Of a stretch of DNA of 64,000 nt, positions 23,327 to 34,252 are shown piece by piece; the stretch's first letter is position 1, and each line of letters opens with the position of its first letter. The notes below the pieces were generated by a model, which had not been told where the DNA came from, did not search any database, and saw only the letters and a list, made by a program, of their open reading frames with translations. Made by a program: the position numbers and the translations under genes. The stretch covers positions 1,674,001 through 1,738,000 of the forward strand of contig QYRS01000006.1 in assembly GCA_006503535.1 (NCBI GenBank), given 5' to 3'. This DNA comes from Arthrinium phaeospermum. Its lineage: Eukaryota > Ascomycota > Sordariomycetes > Amphisphaeriales > Apiosporaceae.

Positions 23327-25029
23327 CTACAGAACCGTCCACTCAGTCCAGTCCCGATTGTCCCACCCCCCGTAATACGTCGCGGCGGCCACGGCCAGCA
23401 GGGACAGCGACAAAACCGCCGTGATCCACCAAACCGCAGCACCCCGACTATTGCTCTTCTTCCCGGCCTTGAACCGCGCCCAGCCGGGGAACGCCCCGCG
23501 CTTCCGCGGCAGGAACTCGAGCACCGGCCCGTTGGCGATCAGCCCCAGCGGCCGCCCCTGCAGGAGCCGCCCGAAGTACGGCACGACCCAGCGCGACATG
23601 AAGCGCTGGCTCGGGCCGACCTGGGCGTGCACCCGGGTCGTCAGCCGCGACGTCTCCACGATGGCGGCGGCGCGCGGCAGGTGCTCTTTGTTGAACCGCC
23701 GCAGGAGGGCGTCGATCTCGGCGTACGTGGGCTTCGTGGGCTTCTTCTCCTCCCGCTTTTCGTCCAGGAGGCGGTGCAGCATGTTGGAAAGCACCGTCAC
23801 GTCTTCGATGGCACAGTTGGCGCCCTGGCCGAGGTTGATTGTCATCTAGCGGGGAAAGGGGTTAGCATTCCCAAGGCCCGGCGACGATTTTGCCTGGTTG
23901 GGTTGAGACTTACCTTGTGGACACTGTCACCAATGCAGACGACGCGACCGTGCGACCAGGTCCGGAACAAGCTCTCCTGCAGGGGCAGCATGTTGAAGAC
24001 GTGCCGCCTCCGCCACAGGCACTCGAACGCGACCCCCGCCTTGATCTCGGCGCCCAGCCGCGCCTCGCAGAAGGCGGCGGCCTCCTCGCTCGTGTAGCGC
24101 GGCGCGTCGTGGTACGCGTAGCGCCGGTCCAGCTGCGTGACGATGAACCAGAAGACGACGCCGGTGCTGCCCATGACGAAGATGGTCGAGCCGCGGCACA
24201 TGCGCAGGATCTGCTCGCCGGGCGTGAGCTCGGCGACGTCGTGGGAGATGCCGAAGACGCAGGAGAAGCCGACCGACATGTCTAGACGGGGGGAAGGGTG
24301 TTAGATGCGGGGAAGTTCGGAATGGGTAGAAACAGAGGGGGAGGGAGAAGGTGTGGTCCGGCAGACGGCAGACGCACTTTTGCTTTCGCTTTGGGCGATG
24401 CCGTTGGTCACGGTTTCGCCCATCATCCGCCACATTTCTCGCAGCGTCTTGCTGTGGATGCCGTCGGCGCCGACGACCAGGTCGCCTTCGTACACGGCGC
24501 CGTCCTCGGTGTGGACCTTGGCGCCAGCGTCATTTTGTTCGATGTGAGTGACGGCCTTGTTGAGGTGAATCTTGGTCTTGTCCGCGAGGCCCTCGTAGAG
24601 GATCTCGAGAAGCCCGCGCCTCTCCATGAAGGCGATGGGGTACCCAAAGCTTTAGACCCCAAGAGTTCATCAAGTTAGCACATTCGTCCCGGTCGCAGGG
24701 GGGGTCTCTCGCACTACTACTTTGGCGGCTTACGTGGAAAGTACCCTCCGGGGGTAGTCGCTCGTGAAGCGGAAGTTCTGGTCGGGCAGGTAGGCGTCGG
24801 TGAGGTCGAGCGGGACCGTGGCCTTCTCGAAGGCGTCGTAGAGGCCGAGCTGGTCCAGCACCCGGCCGCCGTTGGGCATGACGGCGACCGAGGCGCCCTC
24901 CTGCAGCACCACCGCCGCGCGCTTCTCCAGGACCGTGTACTCGACGCCCAGCTTGTCGAGGCAGTGCGCCAGCGTCAGGCCCGTGACGGAGCCGCCCACG
25001 ATGATGACCTTGAATGCGGGGGGCGGCAT
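23327..25029 (-). CDS. FAD-dependent monooxygenase (PaxM/SubE-type epoxidase)
   Basis: Predicted to epoxidise the terminal double bond of the prenylated polyketide so that the membrane cyclase can start cyclisation. Four exons (25029-24734, 24649-24378, 24281-23914, 23845-23327) join in frame to 484 aa; donors are GTAAGC, GTGCGT and GTAAGT, and all acceptors end in AG. Motifs: the FAD dinucleotide fold [18 protein letters not shown] at residues 7-24, [10 protein letters not shown] in the middle, and the GD motif [20 protein letters not shown] around residue 308. A hydrophobic C-terminal helix at about 440-465 ([20 protein letters not shown]) anchors it to the ER, as in meroterpenoid and indole-diterpene epoxidases. 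It is divergent from the prenyltransferase gene. Confidence 0.93.
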
Positions 25030-26863
25030 GATGCACGTTAATTAAAATATAAAACTTTGCCTATTGGCTATGCAACTTGAGTGCGGTGCGTCAAGCCCCA
25101 ATGATCTGGGCTTATACCTGTTGAGCAGTGACGCTGATAAACGCGATCGACAGGTCGTACTCTCACGGGACGGAGATTATACAAAAACACCGCCCCTCCT
25201 TTCTGCCTTTCTCTTAGGGGGCTCGATTGGTTCAGCTTAAACCTGTAAAAGAGGCTTGGTCAGGCTACAGGCGACGGGCGGCGGTGTCCCATAAACGCCG
25301 TGGCGGGTGGCAGTCACTGTTTGCCTCGAGAATTCAGAACCAGGGGCTCCATATCATCGTGTCTCAAACCGTCCTTGTTACAGCAGCTGTCGACGCCTGC
25401 CCAAAGTACTACGGAGCAATGCCTTCCAGAACCCTTGGGAATCAGAGGCTGACTCGCGCCGTCCCCGTAGTCCTCCGGTCGCCATCGGTGTCCAGTCTAT
25501 CTGCCTCCAATGAACAACCAGCCATACTATATGACCGACGATCTCTCCCGCGCTTCAATCCTAAGATACAGCATAAGTCGAGTTCAGGTCCGGTTGAGCA
25601 TGGTTTAGTGGTCGGTGACTTTCAAGCGAACGTGTGATCTAGGGCCAGCATGCATCTCTACGTGTACACTGTGTATCCCCCATGAACCCCCAGAACATTA
25701 AGCCCCACTCGACGAAATCAAGCTATGTACCTACGTTTTTGAGGGCTCTGGGGTGAGTCCGAAGTATTTCACCGAGAGAGAGAAAGCGGGAGACGGAGGG
25801 GTGTGGGGTTGTTTTACCTCGCCCAAGCTTTGGTCGAAATAGGTTATGTCAGCCATGTCGTGACTCGCAACCCCTACGACCTCAGACCATGCAGGCAGAT
25901 CGTACTTGGAAGAAATGCGCCGATGGCGATGCTCCTCATTTTCGGCGGTCTACAGTATAAGCCCTCGTTTAGCCAAGTCGGTAATCCAGCGACAGCCGCT
26001 ACGCCCTGCAGGATCCGCAGTCCCACCCCATATTATCATCACACACTACCTAGCAGGGGGTCATCAACAGGGGGGTATAGCTTGTACATGTACATGCGTT
26101 TTGGGCCCCCACGTGGCAGTCGCGCGTATTTACAAGCGACGGAAGAAAGAAATTGATCTTGCTCGTTGCATGTCGTGAGTACCTACTCGATAGATCCAGA
26201 GCGGATCCAAGACACACGAGCCCGTATGAATCCTACAGGGATCTCACCAGTGAGAGCTTCCACCAAGTATGGGCAGATCTATATCCAAGGCGACATGATG
26301 GGATGATAGCTAGCAACGACCAACCACATGCATTGCATATTGCATGTTGCCCAGCCTCCTGGGACTATGCAGCAGTCCTTCATGACTCAAGTTTGCTCGA
26401 GGCGTCCCAGAAGAAATATAGTTGCATCCAACATACATGTGTATTAGCGCAAACAGCTGTGGCTCTGGCGATGCGCCAATGGCCTCAGTAGAACAGAAGC
26501 GGCCGACAACTCAGCATCCTGCACCAAACCTGGCATCCAGATAACGCGTTCCATGCAGGCATACTAGACTAGGCATAGCAAATGGTGGAGTAGAGGACCC
26601 AATGGTTTCCTTGAGTTTTTCCAGCCCAGTGAATCGTAGAACAGACTCCGAGGAGGACATCGTGTCGTTGAAAAAGGCTGCTCGCTCAAGAATAGAACAA
26701 AGTTCCGGCCGATTAGCTACTTAGGCAGGAGCAAAGGCACTTTGGCAGTCGCTGCGTACCCGATTTCGTCTCAGCGCGACCGTTTGTCTCATTTCCCAAG
26801 TCAACTCCTTTTTCTCCCTCATCGAGTCCGGCCACTCGCGCATAGGCAAGCGGGAACGAAACC
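25030..26863. other. Divergent promoter region of FAD epoxidase and prenyltransferase
   Basis: About 1.8 kb with only short unsupported ORFs. It contains a GA-rich stretch (gagagagaaag) near 25772. It should carry both divergent promoters. No RNA gene or mobile element was seen. Confidence 0.45.
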
Positions 26864-27990
26864 ATGGCGACCAAGACTGTTAGCCAGAACAGCTTGGCCA
26901 AGGACTTGTTTGTGCTGTCCCGCTTCCACAAGTACAACCCCGTCTTCACGACCTTTGCTGGCAGTCCGTTTTCCCATCCCCTGATGTTTTTTCCCGTCCG
27001 CGCGAATCGTATCCAGCCCAGCTAACATACGAAACCAACCGTAGTCTTCTCCTGCTTGCTGGCCGGATCGACGCTGGTCGGCCACGGTTCGGATGTGACG
27101 CTCGCCTGGGTGTTCCGCCAGACGGGGCTCACCGTCGCCGCCTGCTACGCCTTCTGCGGCGCCGGCATGGTCTGGAATGACTGGATCGACCGCGACATCG
27201 ATGCCAATGTCGCCCGCACCAAGGACCGTCCGCTGGCCGCGGGCAGGGTCAGCACCGCCCAGGCCATGGTCTGGATGGTGGTCCAGATAGCGGCGTCGTG
27301 GTGGATCCTGTACTTCATGCTGGAGGGCAAAGATGTGTAAGTGGTCACCACACGACTTCTCCATGGAAGATCCTCCTTCTCTATGGAAAATGCCCCTTCT
27401 CTCGGCGGCAAGACTAACATGGCGACAGCAACAAACACATGCTGCCCGCCGTCATCGGCTCCTTCCTCTACCCCTACGGCAAGCGCCCCACGATGCGCAA
27501 GTTCTACATCTACCCGCAGTACATCCTGGGCTTCACCATCGCCTGGCCCGCCGTCCCCGGGCGGGCCGCCATCCTCCACGGCGCCGAGCCCTTCGCCGAG
27601 ACGATAACAAACTCGATGCCGCTGCTCAACACGGTCTTCTTCTGGACCATCTTCCTCAACACGGCCTACAGCTACCAGGACGTCGTCGACGACCGCAAGA
27701 TGGGCGTCCACTCCTTCTACAACGTGCTGGGCCCGCGCGTCCACCTGCTGCTCTGGCTGCTGCTCGTCCCCATCGCCCTCGGCCTCCCCCTCTACCTCGC
27801 GCCCTTCGGCTCCGCCTGGCTCTGGGCGGGCTGGGGCGCCGTCTGGGCCCTCTGCCTGCTGCGCCAGGTCCTCCGCTTCGACGCCAAGGTCCCCGCTAGC
27901 GGCGGCGGGCTGCATGTCGATAACTTCCTGCTCGGGGTCTGGACTTGCTTTGCTTGTGTGGCGGAGTTGCTTCGCTGCTACTATGCTTAA
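26864..27990 (+). CDS. UbiA-type integral membrane prenyltransferase (meroterpenoid aromatic/pyrone C-prenyltransferase)
   Basis: Predicted to attach a geranylgeranyl group to the 4-hydroxy-2-pyrone made by the PKS. Exons 26864-26963, 27045-27336 and 27429-27990 give 317 aa, the usual size. Intron 1 uses donor GTCCGT, which is slightly unusual but keeps the frame (FAGIFSCLLAGS). Intron 2 has donor GTAAGT and branch site ACTAAC at 27413. The two Asp-rich Mg/diphosphate motifs are clear: NDWIDRDID at 78-86 (NDxxDxxxD) and DVVDD at 215-219. Seven or more hydrophobic helices fill the rest. It starts MATKTVSQNSLAKD, a soluble N-terminal lead. Neighbouring epoxidase and GGPP synthase genes support the substrate assignment, which is an inference. 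Confidence 0.93.
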
Positions 27991-29378
27991 GGCTGTTGCG
28001 GTCGTGACTACGGCGTGTAAGTGGTGCACGGTTTTCGGGATCGGGAGGAGGTAATACTCGGCTTGAACTAGTATCCCATAGAAACCCGAACAGATGGCTG
28101 TCGATATTTGATTAGACTATTTGAGTATCTAGACCTAGATGTCAAAAAATCTCCCTTGGGGATAACCTGGACTCATCCCGCAAATTGCAATGCCTAAAGA
28201 CTTCTCACGTAGTTCTTGTGACTCCCATATATTTCCGGACCTGCTTATTCTTGACAGCCAACAGAGTTCCTGTTGGTGCATCCTACAAGATAGTAAGATG
28301 GGAGTTTATTCTGACATCACTCAAACGTAACTGGTGCATCTCGTGCTGCCCAGGCCCTGTGGTACACTAACTACCCCCAAGGTCGAACCTCAAGAACGGT
28401 GATGGTCGGGTAGTTTCTCCCCCGTCGTTAAAACAGCCACTTTCGGAACTGCAATGTGGATCTTGTGGTTCGGCCCATTTCTACGTATTGACTACTACTG
28501 TAAAATGTACCGAGACTCCGTATTAGGAAACTCATATCCTGGGGCAGGTGCGGAAAGTGGAGAACCGTGCAGGGCAACAACCAATGGCCCGTAATCATGT
28601 ACCTATTGGCAGATCGGTTCGGCGGGTTTCAATATGACGAAGTCAAGCCGGCGCAATGATCACTGGGTCTGTCTTGGTCCCGGTTCGGCCCATGAAACCG
28701 ACATTGTCAATAAGCGAGTCTCGTTACGAGGTCCATCCCAGCCAGTCACACGGTTCTTGTGCCTATCTCTGCCCTTGTTTGCATGCGACTTGAATCATGA
28801 ATACTGCCAGCGGACCCAATACCAGGGGTCTGGATAAGTCATGTCAATGTCAATCCCACACCGTGCAGGGATCCTAGGAACTGCCAAAAGCCCTGTCGGG
28901 GTACCCTGTCGTGCGAGTCATGGGAAGACCGGGGGGTGGGGGGCATGTTCCTATGTAGCTGTGGTTTCTTGGATGCCATGAAATGGATCGTCCGACGAAC
29001 AGCAGTTGTAGATGTCGGGCTATCCACTCTCTTGAACCCTAGCCCGGCGCTCTGGGCGAACTACTTTCCAGTTGTGAGATCCTGGGAGACCAACCCAGAT
29101 AGCACACCACCCATCTTGGTGATCGGGGGACCACACGTGGTGTGGGGTTCCCTTTTGCGGGATGGCGAGAGGCCGAAGGGACGGCAGTTGAACGAGGTCG
29201 TCCGGACAGTCAGTACGCCCAGGTGATAGCCGGTCTTATAGTGCCATATCATCAAAATCAATACACCAAAAGCAAGTCTTGGGGGAGCTACAACACCTCT
29301 GTATATACAACACTTGAACTTCGGTTTACTTACCACTTGTTAGGTGGAGACTCTCATCATCCGCGGATTACAGGCATC
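27991..29378. other. Upstream region of GGPP synthase with repeated GGTTCGGC motif
   Basis: About 1.4 kb with no supported ORF. Three copies of GGTTCGGC lie at 28467, 28616 and 28682, two of them extended to the same 12-mer. A tatata box-like stretch (ctgtatatacaac) lies at about 29300, some 80 bp before the first candidate ATG. Confidence 0.5.
28467..28693 (+). promoter_or_regulatory. Candidate cis-element: GGTTCGGC x3 upstream of GGPP synthase
   Basis: GGTTCGGCCCAT occurs at 28467-28478 and again at 28682-28693, and the core GGTTCGGC at 28616-28623. The 7-mer GGTTCGG also appears in the shared promoter of the cyclase and PKS (31768-31774 on the minus strand, 32864-32870 on the plus strand). 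It could be the binding site of a pathway-specific regulator, but no regulator gene is in the core and the 7-mer also occurs elsewhere in the window. Confidence 0.3.
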
Positions 29379-30578
29379 ATGACCATTACACCGACAGCCC
29401 AGTTGCAGCCAATGCCGGCCTCCGAGGTCAAGGCCGGCCCTGCATCTCAATCAGTGCCAATAGGGTCGAGCGAGGCAAATGAGAAGGTTTGTGTCTCATG
29501 TTGCTTGATGATCTGCCCAGATGCTGATAGACGAGCTCCCACAGATCCTCCGAGCACCCATTGACTATCTCCTCACTATCCCGGGCAAGGATGTGAGGGG
29601 GAAGATGATGAATGCCTTCAACCAGTGGCTCCAACTACCCGAAGAGAAGCTCGAGATCATCAAGGAGGTGATCAAGCTGCTGCACACTGCCTCTCTCCTG
29701 TAAGTCGAGCAGGATGGAGAGCTTCCCAACGGTACCAGCTGAGCACAGCGCTCACAATGACTTCGTAATAGCATCGACGATATCCAAGACAACTCCAGGC
29801 TGCGTCGCGGGCTGCCGGTGGCGCACAGCATCTTTGGCGTGGCCCAGACCATCAACACGGCCAACTACGCCTACTTCCTGGCCCAGCAGGAGCTCAACAA
29901 GCTGGGCTGCGCCACGGCGTACGACGTCTTCACCGAGGAGCTGCTGCGGCTGCACCGCGGCCAGGGCATGGACATCTACTGGCGCGACTCGTCCATCTGC
30001 CCGACCGAGGAGCAGTACTTCGACATGGTCGGCAACAAGACGGGCGGCCTGTTCCGGCTGGCGGTGCGGCTGATGCAGGTGGCGAGCAGCAAGAGGTAAG
30101 ACGATCCGTATTATCACAGGCCAGCGCCGAATGTGCCTAGTTTGTGCTTGCTTGTTCGCTAACTTACATCCCGCACAGCTGCGACTTTGTGCCCTTTGTC
30201 AACGTGCTGGGCGTGCTGTTCCAGATCCGCGACGACTACCTCAACCTGCAGAGCGACCTGTACACCAAGAACAAGGGCTTCGGCGAGGACCTGACCGAGG
30301 GCAAGTTCTCGTTTCCCATCATCCACAGCATCCGCGCCGACCCGGCCAGCATCACCCTGACCAGCATCCTCAAGCAGCGCACCGAGGACGAGGACGTCAA
30401 GCGCTACGCCATTTCCTACATCGAGTCCACGGGCTCCTTCGAGCACTGCCGCCGCAAGATCGACGAGCTCGTCGCCGAGGCCCGCGCCTGCGTCCAGGGC
30501 ATGAGTCCCGAGGACGCCAAGGTGGCGGACGGGATTATGGCGATGGTGGGGTTGGGGGCTGGCAGTCTGTCGATATAG
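29379..30578 (+). CDS. Geranylgeranyl diphosphate synthase (cluster-specific)
   Basis: A trans-prenyltransferase making C20 GGPP for the prenyltransferase next door. Exons from 29521 are secure: 29521-29699, 29772-30095, 30179-30578 (introns of 72 and 83 nt). They encode [38 protein letters not shown] with the first Asp-rich motif DDIQD (98-102 in the long model), [10 protein letters not shown], and [13 protein letters not shown] with the second motif (Asp222/223). The 5' end is uncertain. A start at 29379 ([16 protein letters not shown]) needs a 34-nt intron at 29487-29520 (donor GTTTGT, acceptor CCCAG), giving 336 aa; a start at 29521 ([13 protein letters not shown]) gives 300 aa. A housekeeping GGPPS should exist elsewhere. 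Convergent with the cyclase gene; the 3' ends are 300 bp apart. Confidence 0.92.
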
Positions 30579-30878
30579 GTTCTTTCGTGATGCATCATGT
30601 ATATAGAGACAATAGCGGCCGACGAAAAGAAATATTTCGTTGCAAACATGAATATGCATCCCTTGAGTGACATAATAATCTCTATATAAAGTAATTGGAT
30701 CATGGAATTGCTCTTAGTTTAACATGGTATGCTGCTTCTTTACAATTTATATGACTAAGATGTCATTTCAATCCCCCTTTTCTCCCAACTTTTCTCCCAA
30801 GCTTTACAATATGCGGTCCCATCTTTCCCCCTGTCTGAACTCATAGCAACCTACGACGAAAGATCGGGCAATTGGACT

Positions 30879-31690
30879 TTATTGGGCTTTAGGCTTGGCA
30901 GCCAGAGCCTGCTCCCGCTCGTGGCGGCGGACGTACCAGAGAACAAAGCCGTAGGACCCGTCCAAGAACAGGAACATGCCCAGAAACCAGATGTAGAGAG
31001 GAGAGCCAATGTACTGATGGTCATGTCCCCAGTACTTGTACCGCAGCATGTTGGGCAGGATCAGGGCGAACGACCCCATGAAGCGGGAGAGCCTGGACAC
31101 GCAAGTATTATTAGTCTCAATTTGCATGAGGTAGCACGTGTTGAGAAAAGGAAAACAAAAAGGGAGGCATACCATAACTTATAAGAAGCCCCACGCGAGT
31201 GACCACGACACAACAGCTGACAAATCCCGCCCGCACTCAACAAAATCTGGCAAGCGAACCCGCTCACAGCCTGCGCGAGCCCGGGCCCGTACTGCTCCGC
31301 GAACGCCGCGTGAGCGGACACCCAGCAAGCGACGCACACCCCCACAATCAAGAACAGGTTGCGCCGGACGAGCGGCGCGTGGCCCCACTCGCGGGCGCCG
31401 TAGCGGACGGCCGTGTACATGACGGCGCAGTTGAGGAGGAAGGCGAGGGAGTGGATGCGGCGCTCCATGGGCGCCTTGTAGGGGTAGAGGAAAAAATAGG
31501 TAAACTCCCAGGCGAAATTGCAGCAGAGCGGCATCAGCGCCATGCTGTAGGTTTGTTCCTTGACCGACTTGGCGATCATGCCGACGTAGTTGGTCAGCCA
31601 CCCGGCCGCCATCACCAGCTTGCAGGCGTCGGCGATCCAGGCGACCTCGAGGTACTCCGGGGGGGCGCGGGTCAGGTCGTGGACGTCCAT
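30879..31690 (-). CDS. Integral membrane terpene cyclase (Pyr4/PaxB family)
   Basis: Predicted to protonate the terminal epoxide of the geranylgeranyl pyrone and close the decalin ring system. Exons 31690-31173 and 31092-30879; the 80-nt intron has donor GTATGC and acceptor CCAG, and the join restores YKLWLSRFMGSF. The product is 243 aa, exactly the family size, with about seven transmembrane helices. Two acidic residues known to be essential in Pyr4 are conserved: Glu62 in NFAWEFTYFF and Asp216 in FLFLDGSYGFVLWY. The start MDVHDLTRAPPEYL was chosen because the upstream in-frame extension to 31780 is not family-like. It is divergent from the PKS, separated by 2.5 kb. Confidence 0.94.
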
Positions 31691-34252
31691 GGTGGCCGAG
31701 TTGGTTGGTGTGTCTGTGGTCGTGTGTGTGCTCTGGGCTCTGGGTTGAAAAAAGCAGGGAAGATGAACCGAACCAGTCACTCACAGCCAAGACAACGCTG
31801 TTTCTGGGACCAGAATCTTGGGTGTGGTGGGAATCAAGTTTTGGGGGTAGGCTTGCCCGTCTGTTTCGAGAGCACTCGGCTATTCTTTGCAGGATATGTG
31901 ATTCACAGTGCCTCGGGTCGAATACTACCTACACAGGGCTACCGTTTTCGGTCTGAAGACTCCGGCTGTCGCTTGGCGTATCCAACCGAGATCCATGCAA
32001 GTTACAATAATTCGCCGGCCCGCCGAACTCATTTTACCTTGGCAGACGAGCACCGACAAGGAGGGCGACCGCCGCGGCGGGGGGCGCTCAATATACCGAA
32101 CGGGGACGAGGCGCAGGAAAACAACCTGGTCATTGGTTTGGGCCCGAGTCAGGGACAGCCGGGTCCCAATCTGCGTACAAGTACATTGTCATCCCAGTTC
32201 GGGCCAGCGGAAGGCGTAGGGCAGAGATAGCCCACGGTGCGGTACGATGTATCAGGCCATTTGTCAGTCGAGGGCCTTCCCTGCCGGCATGGGAAGGGTC
32301 CCAGCATGGTACTTAGATTCGGGGTGGGGGTTGGCCAGCGCGCCTCGCATGACGGCCGGTCCATTGTGCACGTTTATGAGGCCATGCTATCTGGAAAGGT
32401 ACTGTACTTTACCAGGTTCATCAATGGCTTGATAACCTTTCATCTCGTGGGGGAAATGCAGCGCCCCAGCCAATCATGTGTTACTGAAAGGGGGGTTTCC
32501 TGCAATCTTGGCAGACAGGGGCCCAAACCTTATGCGCACAGGGCTACCCCTGGTATTTAAGACGGATTGTCCCGAAACCCCAGCAATCGCGGCTCAGACG
32601 AACCCAAACCATCCCGTCGCCGTGATGGGGCTACAAATTGGCAACAACGGGCCGCAACTGTAAATCATACTTTCTTGGCGCGCAAATCAAAACTTGGAAC
32701 TTTGGGTACCTCGGTCAATATATCGTAGCGAGGCCGACTTACCCGATATGTTGTCTTTGAATTGGTGTTCCCATTCCATCAAGAGTGGTTTAGTCCAGAA
32801 ACACACGATCCTGAAATTCTGATAGCGGCTCTGTACCGTAGTTACGGTAGGTCCCGGCGTCAAGGTTCGGCATGGCACCTGCCACGTCCTTGGAATATGT
32901 ATGGCCACGGGCTCAGCCCCGATACAACCTCACCGACCTTCTGGCACCTGTCGTGGTGGGTTTCCGTTGCCCAATACCTGCTTCACGCATGGCGTTCGAT
33001 ATGACCATGTTACAGCGGGCGCCCTCCCTTGGATGTCGTGGGTACTAGGCCTGCTTATCATGCAAGTTGTAATACGTTGCCATCCAGATCGTCGACTTCG
33101 CTGGTTCCTGAGTCCTGTTGCATCGTTCGTGTGTTCCACCGTGATAGCACGAACAGCTCTCTTGGAAATGCAACATTGTTATCTTCTTCTTCCAGGTTCC
33201 CGGGTAGCAGCCGTATCAAAACTGATAAATGCGGAGGTTTTGTTCCATAATCTGACGTCACCACTGGCTGGGGGTTCGAATCAGTCTGGTGACAGGTTCC
33301 ATGATCGAGTGTTCCGGTCTTTGGAGCCTTTCCGTAGGTTTCGAAGTATGTGATGTTATGTGGTGTTCTTCGTCAAATCGGGATAGGCATTTTGTACAGA
33401 ATCTGATCAGGATGGACATTGATCTGTTTGGTCCGTTTTCTGTGCACATGGCCCATAGGTGACATAGCACGTGGGCGCCGGCCCAGGGGAAGTCTGCAGA
33501 TAGAATCTCCGCAGGCCTCATGTATCGAAACACGTTCTGACAGGGAGTAAAAGGGCCCGAGTCGTGATACAAGCCATTGCGGACAAGATTGTCGATTTTG
33601 CCAGACCCCAGCGGCAAGACCGACCACTAATTGGGTAATTGATGGGGAGCGATACGGAAAAATAGCAATAGTACAGTGATTGTATTCTCCATTGTCGATC
33701 TGTTTTTTCTTTTTCATCTGGGGACCAGCCTGGCCCAAATTATATACTCTGGACATTCTGTATCTGGCAATACTTGCCCCGATGGCGTGCAAAGGGGTGG
33801 GTTTGGAATGGGCAAGGTGGAGCAGGGGGTCCGGCGCAATTCCCACAACCAAAGACATCGTGAACATCACGTACGGTCCCCCGAGTCAGAGTGTCGGAAG
33901 TATGGGGCATACGAACATGGGTGCGGAATAACTCGACGAACAACGCAGTGTACTCGCTGCGTATTCGTATCGGATGGCTATATGCCACAGATAGAGTCGA
34001 GCATGAGTATTGGCTGTTGTTACGACCCCTGGTGTGATATAGGCCGTCCAAACAGAACCGTTACCAGAGGCACAAAAGCGTACCTCCCCGACCTCCGGCG
34101 GACAAAACAGCGATTCCAACGCGTACCTGCGACACGATCCATCTAGCAACTCAACCTCGTTCGATGCATCGCTCCCTACCCGCAGCATCGCTCCTTGCCT
34201 AACCGAATGCCTTGCCGTGCATTTATCGCATAACGGCAGTCAGTGTCAAATC
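31691..34252. other. Intergenic region between terpene cyclase and PKS
   Basis: About 2.6 kb, long for a within-cluster promoter. Several overlapping ORFs of 80-165 codons exist (for example around 33373-33870 and 33676-34146), but none has recognisable motifs, splice partners or a consistent frame. It contains GGTTCGG on the minus strand at 31768-31774, about 80 bp upstream of the cyclase ATG, and on the plus strand at 32864-32870. Confidence 0.45.

Noticed and set aside
33270..33285. Isolated tRNA B-box-like GGTTCGAATC
   Set aside because: No A box at the right distance, no foldable stems and no T-run; probably chance.
33373..34146. Overlapping ORFs of 150-165 codons upstream of the PKS, considered as a small cluster gene
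   Set aside because: No family motif, no signal peptide, mutually overlapping on both strands, low-GC composition unlike the coding exons.
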